From Mycobacterium kansasii ATCC 12478 (GTDB lineage: Bacteria > Actinomycetota > Actinomycetes > Mycobacteriales > Mycobacteriaceae), in contig NC_022663.1 of the NCBI RefSeq assembly GCF_000157895.3, positions 3,348,001-3,412,000 of the forward strand: a stretch of 64,000 nt of DNA, read 5' to 3'. A program made the position numbers and the translations under genes. Of this stretch, positions 1 to 10,153 are shown piece by piece. The first letter of the stretch is position 1. Every line of letters begins with the position of its first letter. The notes under the pieces are model-generated. The model was not told the DNA's origin and did no database searches. It saw only the letters and a list, made by a program, of their open reading frames with translations.

Positions 1-894
1 CCACACGTATTGCGACTCGACGGCGTCGTGGACGACATCGGTGACCATGACTGGCGCACGCCCGGCTCGCCCCGCGATGCCGGACAGCCGGAAAGCCACG
101 TTGGTCGAGTCACCCACGATGGCCTCGGACAATCTGACCATCGAGGTGAGCGCGGCCTTTCCCTGCACCACGGCCCAACCCATCTGTATGGGTGAGCCGT
201 CTTCTTGACGCAGCGGTAGCTCGGGTCCGATCTCTTCGACCCGGTGGTTTGCGGCCAATGCGAAGTCGATCGCGAGTTCGTTGGCCTGGGGAAGGGCTTT
301 CAGGTCCCATACGGCATATAGCGCGTCACCAGCGTAGTGGTTGAGCGTGCCATGGTATTCGTGCAGCACACGACTAAGTTGCTTCCAGAGGGCCTGCAAA
401 CCCTGGGCAATCAACTTGTGATCCGTGGCTTCCGAGATCGTCGAATAGCTGGTGATATCGCCAACGACCATCACCATGGCCGCTTCACTAATCTCGGTGT
501 ACGTCAGATTCGGATCTATGTGTCTAACTGCGGTGAATCGATCCGTCTGGAATGTCAACTCGACTTTGCCGATTCGGATGCGGTCATGGCTTTGAATGCG
601 TACCGGAATAGCGCGTTCCAGTCGCACGTCGTTCAGCCATGTTCCGTTGGTACTGGTATCGATCGCGAAAGCTTGATCTGCCACGACATCCAAGCGGATT
701 TCGAGGTGGTTGCGTGATACCGCCTGATCGGCAACCAGAAGTCTGCGCTGCTCGCTGATTCCCAGGCACTGGCGGCCGACGTACAGCTGATCGAAGATCG
801 GCACAACCACATCTCGACCATTGACCTGCCCGACCAGAAAACCCAGCGGTTCCGCCGTTTCCTGACCTGGCGAGGCCGAGTCCCGGTCCTCCAC
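1..894 (-). CDS. FHA domain plus class III adenylate/guanylate cyclase, 3' end cut off by the window edge
   Basis: The reading frame is open from a GTG at 894 to the left edge (298 codons). The GTG has a GAGGAGGG ribosome-binding site about 6 nt upstream. The first ~110 residues form a forkhead-associated domain, a phosphothreonine reader, with AVSRNHLEI and STNGTWLN motifs. From about residue 125 a class III nucleotidyl cyclase follows: VMVVGDITSYSTISE carries the first metal-binding Asp, GDALYAVWD the second, and GDSTNVAFRL matches the transition-state region. The product should be a cytosolic enzyme making cAMP or cGMP under control of a phosphorylated partner. The kinase gene just upstream on the same strand is an obvious candidate partner (inference). 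The C-terminus is not visible. Confidence 0.88.
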   Translation of the reverse strand, partial: MEDRDSASPGQETAEPLGFLVGQVNGRDVVVPIFDQLYVGRQCLGISEQRRLLVADQAVSRNHLEIRLDVVADQAFAIDTSTNGTWLNDVRLERAIPVRIQSHDRIRIGKVELTFQTDRFTAVRHIDPNLTYTEISEAAMVMVVGDITSYSTISEATDHKLIAQGLQALWKQLSRVLHEYHGTLNHYAGDALYAVWDLKALPQANELAIDFALAANHRVEEIGPELPLRQEDGSPIQMGWAVVQGKAALTSMVRLSEAIVGDSTNVAFRLSGIAGRAGRAPVMVTDVVHDAVESQYVW

Positions 895-1079
895 CCTGTG
901 CCCTCCTCACGGGAATAGAGACGCTCGGTACCGACGCCCAAGACGCCGGGGATCGTCAGTTTCCCGGCCGGCGCCGAGGAAGTTACGCATCGCCTAGCTG
1001 GTGAGGCTGCCGTACGACCTCCCAGGTTGGGAGTGTAGTGGGTTTAACCTCTTCTGGGCTCAATAAATTAACGCAAACC

Positions 1080-4000
1080 TCAACTACACGGTTGAAGGAA
1101 GACCCTTGCGAGATCGGACATGCTGGTCGCGCTGCCTTCGTCCCAAGCTGCCTGAAATTCTTCGGCACTGAGCTGCTCCCGTATGCGACGTTCGCATTCG
1201 GCGTGGAATCCTCCGACGAACGAGGAAACCAGCGGCGCCCCGCTAACCCGGCTTATTTCGGCAGCGGCTGCCATCAGAACGACGGCTTGCCGCGGCTGGC
1301 CGAGCGATTCGGTGATCCATGCACGCACTTCGAACCCATTAGCCAACGCAAATGTGTCGTAGACCGCGACGGAAAGCTCGAAAGCCTGCTGGAGCAGCTG
1401 CTCGGCGGTCTGCAATTGACCGAGCGCCCAGTGCGCGACCCCAACCACGCCGGTCGCGATTCCGCGCAACGCCCAGTCGCCGCGCGTTTCGGTCAAGGCG
1501 AGGGCTTTCTGAGACCAAGCCAGGGCACTTGCGGCGTCGCCGCAGATCAAGTCCATCCAGCACAACGCCGACATCGAGGCCACCTGGACTTCGAAGTCGT
1601 CAGTAGACGCTATCGCCTGCAATAGGCACTGGCGTCCGTGGTCAATGCCGCCGGTGAGTAGTCCGGTATACCCATCGAGGTAGCTGATCCTGCCTCGGGT
1701 GAGCGGGTCGTCGATGACTTCGAGCAGCTGACGCGCCTCGGTGAGCCAACCCATGGCCGCGCCCAGATCCCCACGCTCGAGGCCTATGTGAGCCGCTGTG
1801 AACAAGGTGCGGATGCGAGCCACACTCGGCTCTGACGCTACGACGGCCAGAGCACGGCTGGTCCACTGGAACCCTTCGCTGAGCATGCCGTGGAACATCC
1901 AGAATCGGCGCAAGGCGGCGACCATTTCCGCCGCCCTTGCTGGACAGTCGCCCAAGTTGAACTGCAACGCCTCGCGAATATTGGGCATCTCACGCATCAG
2001 CCGACTGACCCACTGAAGTTGTTGGGGGCTAAACCATTGCTCCTCCGCATCGACGACCAGCCGGTGATACCAACCGGCGTGGCAGCGAGCCAGTGTCAGA
2101 CGCTCGGCGTCGGCGCAGCGCCCCTTTCCGTAGTCACGCAGCGTCTCCAGCAGCCGGAAGCACACCACATCGTCGTATTCGGTGCGGATCAAGATGGACT
2201 TGTCGACCAGCGCGCACACCAAGTCCAAGAATTGGCTGCCGGGCATGTCGTCGGCGCAGATATCGCGCGCAGCGGGCAGCTCGAAATTCGCGGCGAGCAC
2301 CGACAGTCGGCACCAGAGCCGTTGCTCGGATTCGGTGCACAAGTCATAGCTCCATCCCACGCACGCAGCGATGCTTTGCTGGCGGCTGTGGGCACCGCGC
2401 CGGCCGCGGGTGAGCAACTCATAGCGGCCGGAGAGTTCCTCGGCGATCTGCTCGGCAGACATCGCACGCATGCGTGCGGCGGCCAACTCGATAGCAAGGG
2501 GCAACCCGTCCACCCGAGCGCAGATTCGGGCTATCGCGGTGGTGTTGTGATCGTCGAGTTGGAACCCCGGCACCGCCGCACGTGCCCGTTGCACAAACAA
2601 CTGCACAGCCTCGTTGTCCGACAGCGCGCCGATAGTGGGCTCTCCGTCGAAGGTCGGACAGGGCAGCGGAGCGACCCGCAGCACCGCTTCCCCCTCGATG
2701 TCGAGGACTTCACGGCTGGTGGCCAGGATCTTCAGATGCCGGCACGTGCGCAGTAACACGTCGGCAAGCTTTGCCACGTCGTCGATGAGATGTTCGCAGT
2801 TGTCGAATACCAGCAGCGCCTGACGCTGCGCGAGGTAGTCGACTAAAACGTCGGACAGCTCGCGGCCCACTTGATCGCGCACTCCCAACGTCGAGGCGAT
2901 TACTTCCGTCAGCAGGGCGCCGTCGCGTAGCTCGGCCAACTCCACCCACCACACGCCATCGGCGAACTGCAGCTGCAGTCCGGCGGCCGTCTGGGCGGCG
3001 AGGGTGGTTTTGCCGACCCCACCGATACCGCTCAGCGTGACCAGACGCGACGTCGACAACAACTCGTGCAATTGGGTTGTCTCTGCGCCGCGTCCCACGA
3101 AACTGGCTACGGGCGCGGGCAGCTTGCCCCCCGCACCGGCCTCGGAGGACAGCACAACCGAGTGACGACGCCGTCTTTCGGGTCCCTGGCCGCCCTCCAG
3201 CGCCATGTCGTCAACCGGCAGCCCCAGCCGTGCCTGCACCTGCTGGAGCAATTCGCCCAGCTCCAGCGCAGAGGGCCGGTCACCCGCTGTGCGGGTGATC
3301 GCCCGTTCCACCACGGCGGCCACCTGTTCGGGTACGCCGTATCGCCGCAGATCCGGCGGCGGTTCAGTGGCGATGCGCAATAAGTGTGCTACCGCCTCCT
3401 CGCCATCGCACCGCTCGAAGGCCGCATGACCGGTCAGCGCGGTAAACAGGGTCAGACCCAACCCGTATACGTCAGACGCGGCGCTCGCCGCGTCGCCACC
3501 TAGCAACTCCGGGGCAAGAAACGCGGGCGAACCCGATACCACCCCGGTCGCCGTGTGGTAGGCCCCGCTCATACGGGAGATACCGAAATCGCATAACGCG
3601 GGCTCCCCGTAGTCGCTGAGCAAAATGTTGGCCGGCTTGATATCGCGGTGCAGAATCTCGATCTGGTGCGCCGACGCCAACGCCCCGGCGATCTTCACCC
3701 CCAACCGCAGTGCCTCGGCGACCTCCAGGACACCCAGGCGATGGATTCGGTCCTGGATACAGCCCAGCCCGCAATACGGCATCACCAGGAACGGGTGACC
3801 GAACGTCGTCTCGCCAACCTGCAACACCGGCACAATGTTCGGATGACCCGTCAAGCGAGCCATTGCCTGCTGTTCGCGAATGAATCGGGCCCGATTCTCG
3901 TCGAGCTCTACGCTGAGGACTTTGACCGCCACCTCCCGCTGCAGTGCGACCTGCCGGCAGCGGTAGACGACGCCGAACCCGCCCCTTCCGATTATTTCGG

Positions 4001-4085
4001 CATCTTTGAAGCCCGCCGCACTCAAATCCGCGGCGATCGGATCGCCCACCCCGATTGAGGTCTCAAATGCTGCATCGATGCCCAC
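1080..4085 (-). CDS. PknK-like Ser/Thr protein kinase with STAND ATPase and C-terminal helical repeats
   Basis: A 1001-residue protein starting at GTG with AAGGAG 6 nt upstream. Residues ~30-290 are an STPK domain: glycine loop GRGGFGVVYR, lysine in AVKVL (K55), catalytic loop HRDIKPANILL, metal-binding DFG and the APE motif in FLAPE. Around residue 350 an NB-ARC/STAND ATPase begins with Walker A SGIGGVGKTTLA, followed by winged-helix and TPR-like sequence to the end. The order matches mycobacterial PknK, a soluble kinase that tunes transcription, but this copy is somewhat shorter than the ~1110-residue M. tuberculosis protein and may be a paralogue. The FHA-cyclase gene follows on the same strand after 185 bp, suggesting a shared signalling unit. 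Confidence 0.9.
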   Translation of the reverse strand: MGIDAAFETSIGVGDPIAADLSAAGFKDAEIIGRGGFGVVYRCRQVALQREVAVKVLSVELDENRARFIREQQAMARLTGHPNIVPVLQVGETTFGHPFLVMPYCGLGCIQDRIHRLGVLEVAEALRLGVKIAGALASAHQIEILHRDIKPANILLSDYGEPALCDFGISRMSGAYHTATGVVSGSPAFLAPELLGGDAASAASDVYGLGLTLFTALTGHAAFERCDGEEAVAHLLRIATEPPPDLRRYGVPEQVAAVVERAITRTAGDRPSALELGELLQQVQARLGLPVDDMALEGGQGPERRRRHSVVLSSEAGAGGKLPAPVASFVGRGAETTQLHELLSTSRLVTLSGIGGVGKTTLAAQTAAGLQLQFADGVWWVELAELRDGALLTEVIASTLGVRDQVGRELSDVLVDYLAQRQALLVFDNCEHLIDDVAKLADVLLRTCRHLKILATSREVLDIEGEAVLRVAPLPCPTFDGEPTIGALSDNEAVQLFVQRARAAVPGFQLDDHNTTAIARICARVDGLPLAIELAAARMRAMSAEQIAEELSGRYELLTRGRRGAHSRQQSIAACVGWSYDLCTESEQRLWCRLSVLAANFELPAARDICADDMPGSQFLDLVCALVDKSILIRTEYDDVVCFRLLETLRDYGKGRCADAERLTLARCHAGWYHRLVVDAEEQWFSPQQLQWVSRLMREMPNIREALQFNLGDCPARAAEMVAALRRFWMFHGMLSEGFQWTSRALAVVASEPSVARIRTLFTAAHIGLERGDLGAAMGWLTEARQLLEVIDDPLTRGRISYLDGYTGLLTGGIDHGRQCLLQAIASTDDFEVQVASMSALCWMDLICGDAASALAWSQKALALTETRGDWALRGIATGVVGVAHWALGQLQTAEQLLQQAFELSVAVYDTFALANGFEVRAWITESLGQPRQAVVLMAAAAEISRVSGAPLVSSFVGGFHAECERRIREQLSAEEFQAAWDEGSATSMSDLARVFLQPCS

Positions 4086-4412
<327 letters not shown>

Positions 4413-6185
4413 CTAGCGCGCACCGCGCACCAGGCGGCCGGGGCGGGCACCGGTGTCTACGCCGTCACGGCGCGTGACCGTCCCGCTGACGATCGTGGCG
4501 GTGTATCCGCTTGCGCCCTGCAATATTCGGTGGCCGCCGGCCGGCAGGTCGTAGGCCATTGCCGCGGGGTGCAGGGTGAGTTTGTCCATGTCGATGACAT
4601 TGAGGTCGGCCTTCTTTCCGGGCGCGATGGTGCCGCGGTCGGTGAGGCCGAACAGCTGCGCCGTGTCGCGGGACTGCTTACGAATCACGTACTCCAGCGG
4701 CAGCCGGTCCCCGCGGCGACGATCGCGCGCCCAATGGGTCAGCAGAAACGTGGGATAGGAAGCGTCGCAGATCATCCCGCAGTGGGCGCCGCCGTCGGAA
4801 AGCCCCAGCACCCCGGCGGGGTGCAACATCATCTCCCGAATCGCATCGCAGTTGCCGTCGGCGTAGTTGAACAACGGCAGCATCAACATGGCAGTCGCGT
4901 CCGCCTCGAGCATCAGGTCATAGAGGGTTGCCAGCGGGTCCTCGCCCCGCGCGGCCGCGATCGCGGCGACCGTGCGGTCGGGCGTGGGCTCGTAGTCGGG
5001 CGGATCGCCGAGCGCGTAAAGACGTCCCAGGGCGTGCTGAACGAAGGCGGACATGCCGTCGAACAGCACCGTCGGGTCGATGGGCAGATCTTTTTCGGCG
5101 AGAATGGCGGCCTTGACCGCCGGGTCGGCGAGCCGCTGTGCCAGCTCGTCGCGGCCGCATTGCGCCTTGATCCGGCGGTAGGTGGGCCGATGGCCGAAGG
5201 CGTGGTGCCCGCGAAAGCCGATCATCATGCCGAAGGGGCGCGCCGCGATCTGCGGATGCAGGCGGCTGCCCGCCTGGTGCGCGGCCGCAGACAGGTCCAG
5301 CTGCTCGCGCCACAGGTTCGGGTCGGCGTCGACCTGGATGAGCGCGAACGACACCGGCCGGTCGATCTCACCACTCAACCGCCGCATCCAATCCAGTTCC
5401 CGCTTCGGCCCGACGATGTCCTCGCCCGCTGCCCCCTGCGGTGCCAGTTCGAAGACGGCCTGGCCGCCTGCGGCCATGGCGCGGCCGAGACCGAACAGCT
5501 CGTCCTCGGCGGCGAAGGTGCCGGGCACCGGCTCGCCGTCCATCGCTCGGTGTGCCAACGTGCGGGATGTCGAAAAGCCCAGCGCGCCGGCCTCGACCGC
5601 CTCGGTGACCAGCCGGCTCATCGCCGCGATGTCGTCAGCGGTTGCCGGCTCGTTTCGGGCCCCGCGCTCACCCATCGTGTAGGCGCGCACGGCGCCGTGG
5701 GGAAGCTGGCTGCCCACATCGATAGCGAACGTGCGGCTGTCGATCGCGTCGAGGTACTCCGGGTAGCTCTCCCAGCCCCAGGTGATGCCCTCGGTCAGGG
5801 CGGTGCCGGGAATGTCCTCGACACCCTCCATCAACTTGATCAGCCAGTCCTCCCGGCCGGGGCGAACGGGAGCGAATCCCACCCCGCAGTTGCCGGTGAC
5901 CACCGTCGTGACCCCGTGCCCGCTCGACGGTTCGAGCAAGCCGTCCCAGCTCATCTGACCGTCGTAGTGAGTATGGATGTCGACGAAGCCGGGCACCACC
6001 AATTGCCCTGTCGCGTCGATGGTTTCGGCGGCACCGGCCCTCTCCAGGCCGGCCATCGCAGGGTCGTTGGATCCGCGGCGGACAACGTCGACGATCATGC
6101 CGTCCTTGATGCCGATGTCAGCGCGATACCGCTGGGCGCCGGTGCCGTCCGCGACGGTGCCGCCGACGATCTTCAGATCGAACAT
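4413..6185 (-). CDS. N-acyl-D-amino-acid deacylase-type amidohydrolase
   Basis: A 590-residue metal-dependent hydrolase of the amidohydrolase superfamily (D-aminoacylase/dihydroorotase-like). The start MFDLKIVGG at 6185 is preferred over a longer frame because it follows an AGAGGGA ribosome-binding site and begins the family's first beta strand. Seen directly: the metal-binding [10 protein letters not shown], then [12 protein letters not shown], a late Asp in [11 protein letters not shown], and the closing beta-sandwich strands with [11 protein letters not shown]. The family removes acyl groups from D-amino acids or opens cyclic amides in the cytosol; the substrate cannot be told from sequence. 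It stands alone, with a promoter expected in the ~150 bp upstream. Confidence 0.88.
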   Translation of the reverse strand: MFDLKIVGGTVADGTGAQRYRADIGIKDGMIVDVVRRGSNDPAMAGLERAGAAETIDATGQLVVPGFVDIHTHYDGQMSWDGLLEPSSGHGVTTVVTGNCGVGFAPVRPGREDWLIKLMEGVEDIPGTALTEGITWGWESYPEYLDAIDSRTFAIDVGSQLPHGAVRAYTMGERGARNEPATADDIAAMSRLVTEAVEAGALGFSTSRTLAHRAMDGEPVPGTFAAEDELFGLGRAMAAGGQAVFELAPQGAAGEDIVGPKRELDWMRRLSGEIDRPVSFALIQVDADPNLWREQLDLSAAAHQAGSRLHPQIAARPFGMMIGFRGHHAFGHRPTYRRIKAQCGRDELAQRLADPAVKAAILAEKDLPIDPTVLFDGMSAFVQHALGRLYALGDPPDYEPTPDRTVAAIAAARGEDPLATLYDLMLEADATAMLMLPLFNYADGNCDAIREMMLHPAGVLGLSDGGAHCGMICDASYPTFLLTHWARDRRRGDRLPLEYVIRKQSRDTAQLFGLTDRGTIAPGKKADLNVIDMDKLTLHPAAMAYDLPAGGHRILQGASGYTATIVSGTVTRRDGVDTGARPGRLVRGAR

Positions 6186-6339
6186 GGCGTCCCTCTGAGT
6201 TCTCTTTCCGGTCACCGGCTGCGACGCGCGGCAGGCGGCAAACCCCGGATTATTACGCTACCGTGCGTAGCGTATGTGTCGACGGTAAGCGTCGCGATCC
6301 CTTGAGTCAACGAAGTCAAGCTGCGGGGCCGCGCTGAAT

Positions 6340-6717
6340 TCACTCCCCGGCAAGACTGCTGAGGGCGCTATCAAGTGTCAGGTAGAGGGGGAACACGGAG
6401 TCGATGCCCATGAGTTTGATCGGCCGGCTGGTGGCCGGGCCGTCGGCCACCACCGCGAAACGGGTGGGGGCCACCACCTGAGCGTTGGCGGTCACGAGGA
6501 CGGTCATTCCGGCCGAGGCCAGGAAGTCCACTTTGGACAGGTCGACGATCAGGGCCGGGGGGCCGGCAGCCAGCGCGGTCTGTATCGCCTCGGCGAGCTG
6601 CGGGGCGGTCAGCATGTCCACTTCACCCGATACGGCCAGTACAACGGCATGATCTGCCTGGGATTGCTGGACGCCGAAAGCCGTCGGTGTTGCCGGGTCG
6701 CCAGATTGTTCGATCAT
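6340..6717 (-). CDS. STAS-domain anti-sigma factor antagonist
   Basis: A 125-residue single STAS domain. The core reads VVLAVSGEVDMLTAPQLAEA, then LIVDLSKVDFLASAGMTVLV, where the Ser of FLASAG sits at the position that is phosphorylated by the partner anti-sigma kinase in SpoIIAA/RsbV-type proteins. In its unphosphorylated form such a protein sequesters an anti-sigma factor and frees a stress sigma factor (SigF network in mycobacteria). The start MIEQSG is chosen; a GTG four codons earlier is possible. No cognate anti-sigma gene is adjacent, so the partner must lie elsewhere. Confidence 0.85.
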   Translation of the reverse strand: MIEQSGDPATPTAFGVQQSQADHAVVLAVSGEVDMLTAPQLAEAIQTALAAGPPALIVDLSKVDFLASAGMTVLVTANAQVVAPTRFAVVADGPATSRPIKLMGIDSVFPLYLTLDSALSSLAGE

Positions 6718-7050
6718 GCTGCATCTCACATCCGTTGCTGGAGCGACATCGCTGGTTCCCAGACAACCACAATTGGGCCAGGGGTGAGCCTTGGGTGGGC
6801 CTGGGGGCGGGCCTGGGGCAAACCTGGGGCTGTTGTCTCAACCCTGTCGATCCTGCACAGCTGAGCCGCGACGCCGACGCGATGTCGCCGTGACAACAGC
6901 GCCCGAGGATCCCGCCAGCGATCCTCTCCCGGGCCGGGATCGACCGAATGCCCATGTTACCTGTGGCGTTCGACGCTGTCGCCGGCCCGGTACGCGGCCC
7001 GCCCGGACAAACCTGGACCGGGATGACGGGGACGTTGGTAGGTTCTGGGA

Positions 7051-8100
7051 ATGCTCTTCGCGGCCCTGCGCGACATGCAATGGAGAAAGCGGCGCCTTTT
7101 CATTGCCGTCCTCAGTACCGGATTGATCTTCGGGATGACACTGGTTCTGACCGGACTCGCGAACGGCTTCCGGGTCGAGGCCCAGCACACCGTCGACTCG
7201 ATGGGCGTGGACCAATTCGTGGTCAAGACCGGCGCGGCGGGGCCGTTTCTGGGTTCGACCCCGTTCCCCGACACTGATCTGGCCCGCGTGGCCGCCGAGC
7301 CCGGTGTCACGGCCGCGGCACCCCTGGGGTGTGTCGGGACGATCATGAAAGAGGGCACATCGACGCGAAATGTCACCGCTTTCGGCGCACCCGAGCGGGG
7401 CCCGGGCATGCCGCAGATCTCGGAGGGCCGGGCCCCCGCCAAGCCGGACGAGGTGGCGGTTTCGAGCACGCTGGGCCGCCGCCTCGGCGACACCTTGCAG
7501 GTCGGTGCGCATACCTTGCGGATCGTTGGCATCGTCCCCAATTCGACCGCATTGGCAAAGATCCCCAACATCTTCCTGACCACCGAGGGGTTACAGCAAC
7601 TGGCCTACAACGGACAGCCGATGGTCACCTCCATCGGGGTCGACGGAGCCCCCCGGCACCTCCCGGACGGCTACCAGACCTACGATCGCGCGGGCGCGGT
7701 CCACGACCTGGTACGGCCCCTGCGGGTTGCGGTGAATTCGATCTCGATCGTGGCGGTGCTGCTGTGGATCGTGGCGGCACTGATCGTGGGCTCGGTGGTG
7801 TACCTCTCGGCGCTGGAACGGCTGCGCGATTTCGCGGTGTTCAAGGCGATCGGCACGCCGACGCGCTCGATCATGGCGGGGCTGGCATTGCAGGCACTGG
7901 TCGTCTCCCTGCTCGCCGCGGTGGTGGGCGTCATCCTGTCGAAGCTGCTGGCGCCGCTGTTCCCGATGATCGTCGCGGTCCCCGGCTGGGCCTACCTGGC
8001 GCTGCCGGTGGTGGCGACCCTGATCGGCCTGCTGGCCAGCCTTGCCGGATTGAAGCGCGTCGTGACCGTTGATCCAGCGCTCGCGTTCGGAGGTCCCTGA
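7051..8100 (+). CDS. FtsX-like ABC transporter permease (Rv0072 type)
   Basis: A 349-residue MacB/FtsX-type permease. One N-terminal membrane helix (residues ~17-38) is followed by a ~200-residue extracytoplasmic domain and three helices in the last 130 residues, including the conserved ERLRDFAVFKAIGTPTRSI coupling segment. The downstream ATPase gene starts at 8105, so the two form an operon. M. tuberculosis Rv0072/Rv0073 have the same pairing and were labelled glutamine transport by early annotation, but FtsX-type permeases usually act as exporters, lipid extractors or mechanotransmitters. I therefore do not assign glutamine. Confidence 0.9.
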   Translation: MLFAALRDMQWRKRRLFIAVLSTGLIFGMTLVLTGLANGFRVEAQHTVDSMGVDQFVVKTGAAGPFLGSTPFPDTDLARVAAEPGVTAAAPLGCVGTIMKEGTSTRNVTAFGAPERGPGMPQISEGRAPAKPDEVAVSSTLGRRLGDTLQVGAHTLRIVGIVPNSTALAKIPNIFLTTEGLQQLAYNGQPMVTSIGVDGAPRHLPDGYQTYDRAGAVHDLVRPLRVAVNSISIVAVLLWIVAALIVGSVVYLSALERLRDFAVFKAIGTPTRSIMAGLALQALVVSLLAAVVGVILSKLLAPLFPMIVAVPGWAYLALPVVATLIGLLASLAGLKRVVTVDPALAFGGP

Positions 8101-8104
8101 GCCG

Positions 8105-9097
8105 GTGGGCGATCTCAGCATCCAGAATCTCGTCGTCGAGTACTACAGCGGCGGGTATGCACTGCGGCCGATCAACGGGTTGAACCTCGACGTGGAGGCC
8201 GGGTCGCTGGTGATCCTGCTCGGGCCCAGCGGCTGCGGGAAGACGACATTGCTGTCCTGTCTTGGCGGCATTCTGCGGCCGAAGTCGGGGGCGATCAAGT
8301 TCGAAGACGTCGACATCACCACGCTGGAGGGCGCCGCGCTGGCGAAATACCGGCGCGACAAGGTAGGCATCGTCTTCCAGGCGTTCAATCTGGTACCGAG
8401 CCTCACCGCCCTGGAAAACGTGATGGTTCCGATGCGCGCGGCCGGGATGTCGCGCGCCGCCTCGCGCAAGCGGGCGGAGGAACTTTTGACGCGCGTCCAT
8501 CTCGCCGAACGAATGAAGCACCGGCCCGGCGATCTCAGTGGCGGGCAGCAACAGCGGGTCGCGGTCGCGCGCGCGATTGCGCTGGATCCACCGTTGATCC
8601 TGGCCGACGAACCCACCGCACACCTCGACTTCATCCAGGTGGAGGAGGTGTTGCGGCTGATCCGCGAACTCGCCGACGGTGACCGGGTGGTGGTGGTCGC
8701 GACCCATGACAGCCGGATGCTGCCCATGGCCGATCGTGTCGTCGAGCTGACGCCGGACTTCACCGACACCAACCGGCCGCCCGAAACGGTGCAACTGAAG
8801 GCTGGCGAGGTGCTGTTCGAGCAGAGCACGATGGGCGACCTGATCTACGTGGTGTCCGCAGGTGAGTTCGAGATCGTGCACGAATTAGCCGACGGCGGTG
8901 AGGAATTGGTGAAAGTGGCCGGGCCCGGCGACTACTTCGGCGAAATGGGTGTGCTGTTTCACCTGCCGCGTTCGGCGACCGTGCGAGCCCGCACCGACGC
9001 GACGGCCGTCGGCTATACGGCGCTGGCCTTCCGGGAGCGCCTCGGTGCGGGGGGATTGCGCGACCTGATCGAGCACCGTGCGCTGGCCGGGGACTGA
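8105..9097 (+). CDS. ABC transporter ATPase fused to a cyclic-nucleotide-binding domain (Rv0073 type)
   Basis: A 330-residue protein. The GTG at 8105 is chosen: a GGAGG lies about 11 nt upstream inside the end of the permease gene, and the resulting N-terminus VGDLSIQNLVVEYYSGGYAL matches my recollection of Rv0073. Residues 1-225 form an ABC ATPase with Walker A GPSGCGKTT, signature LSGGQQQR and Walker B LILADEP. The last ~95 residues (VLFEQSTMGDLIYVVSAGEF ... GPGDYFGEMGVLFHLPRSATVRA) are a cNMP-binding fold with the PGDYFGEMG...RSATVRA phosphate-binding cassette. It energises the FtsX-type permease just upstream, and cyclic nucleotide probably gates it (inference). Confidence 0.92.
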   Translation: MGDLSIQNLVVEYYSGGYALRPINGLNLDVEAGSLVILLGPSGCGKTTLLSCLGGILRPKSGAIKFEDVDITTLEGAALAKYRRDKVGIVFQAFNLVPSLTALENVMVPMRAAGMSRAASRKRAEELLTRVHLAERMKHRPGDLSGGQQQRVAVARAIALDPPLILADEPTAHLDFIQVEEVLRLIRELADGDRVVVVATHDSRMLPMADRVVELTPDFTDTNRPPETVQLKAGEVLFEQSTMGDLIYVVSAGEFEIVHELADGGEELVKVAGPGDYFGEMGVLFHLPRSATVRARTDATAVGYTALAFRERLGAGGLRDLIEHRALAGD

Positions 9098-9134
9098 TGC
9101 TGCGTCGAGTCCAACCGACGTCAGCGCTGTGCCG

Positions 9135-10076
9135 TTAGCGGTGGTGGCCGCTGAAGAACTGCCAGATGGTTTCGGTCGCGTCGAGCGCTGTCGACGGTTC
9201 GGGCAGGCCCAGCCTTTCCAACAGTGGGCCGCGGGTACTGCCGGGCCACTGATGGCCGGCTCCGGCTACTGAGATCAATTCGACGGTACGTCCGTCCGGG
9301 CACCCGGCGGTTTCGGTTGTCAGCACCCCCGAAGTGCTCGCCGACGGCGGTCCGCAGCCGTCGATGCTCCGCCAGGTGGCGTTCACCGATGGCACCGACG
9401 GGCCGTCGACGCGAGGAGTTCCGTTGGCAGTCAGGGCTTTACCAGGTCCACCGGCATAGGGAACACTTTCGTCGGCGGTGCCGTGGATTTGCAGCACCGA
9501 CGTCGGCTGTGCGCGTGAGCAATCGGTCAACAGCGTGCCCGCTACCGGCGCGATGGCGGCGAAAATGTCCGTCTGACAACCCAACCGAAGCGCCAGCATG
9601 GCTCCGTTCGACATGCCGGTGGCGTAGACACGGGTGGTGTCGAGAGGTATCTGTCGCCCGATGGCGGCGACCATGGCGGTGATGAAGCCGACGTCGTCGA
9701 TGTCGGTCCGTTGCGGCAGGCCGCAGCACGACCCGGCATTCCAGGCGCGGTTGAGACCATCGGGATAGGCGACCAGGAAATGTCCCCGGTCGGCTTCGGC
9801 ATCCCAGTGATAGGCCCGTTCCGCCTGGGTACCGTTGCCGTAGCCGCCGTGCATCATCACCACCAGCGGCACCGCATCGGGAAGTTCCTGCGGCCGGTAC
9901 AGATTGAAAGTCCGATTGTCGCCACGCCATCGGATGCTCTGGCTGGACTGGCCGGTGGGAATTGTCGTCGGCTCGGGGGCTCCGGTCGCGTGCCCGGGGC
10001 CAAAGCACCCGCCCACCGACATCACCAGCGCGCCCAGCAGCACCGTCATACGCACCCACACGTGTCCAGAGGCCAT
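9135..10076 (-). CDS. lpqC: LpqC-like lipoprotein, PHB-depolymerase/feruloyl-esterase family
   Basis: A 313-residue secreted lipoprotein esterase. With the start at 10076 a signal peptide ends in the lipobox VGGC (Cys24). The mature part has an alpha/beta-hydrolase fold: MMHGGYGNGT forms the oxyanion region, GMSNGAML holds the nucleophile Ser, and GAGHQWPG near the end holds the His. Family members cut ester bonds of hydroxyalkanoate or aromatic esters at the cell surface. The gene is divergent from a MarR regulator with a perfect palindrome between them at 10107-10123, so regulation by that protein is likely. A start 16 codons upstream is possible but would spoil the signal peptide. Confidence 0.88.
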   Translation of the reverse strand: MASGHVWVRMTVLLGALVMSVGGCFGPGHATGAPEPTTIPTGQSSQSIRWRGDNRTFNLYRPQELPDAVPLVVMMHGGYGNGTQAERAYHWDAEADRGHFLVAYPDGLNRAWNAGSCCGLPQRTDIDDVGFITAMVAAIGRQIPLDTTRVYATGMSNGAMLALRLGCQTDIFAAIAPVAGTLLTDCSRAQPTSVLQIHGTADESVPYAGGPGKALTANGTPRVDGPSVPSVNATWRSIDGCGPPSASTSGVLTTETAGCPDGRTVELISVAGAGHQWPGSTRGPLLERLGLPEPSTALDATETIWQFFSGHHR

Positions 10077-10106
10077 GAGCTCAATGGTGACACCACGCCC
10101 GCGGAA

Positions 10107-10123
10107 TGACAAGTAACTTGTCA
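10107..10123. promoter_or_regulatory. Perfect 17-bp palindrome between lpqC and marR
   Basis: TGACAAGTAACTTGTCA has 8-bp perfect arms around one central base. It lies 30 bp before each gene's start codon, and on the minus strand it contains a TTGACA that could be the -35 element of lpqC. Position and symmetry fit an operator for the adjacent MarR protein (inference). Confidence 0.6.
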
Positions 10124-10153
10124 ATATGCCGGTGAGTGCGACACTGTTCGGTT

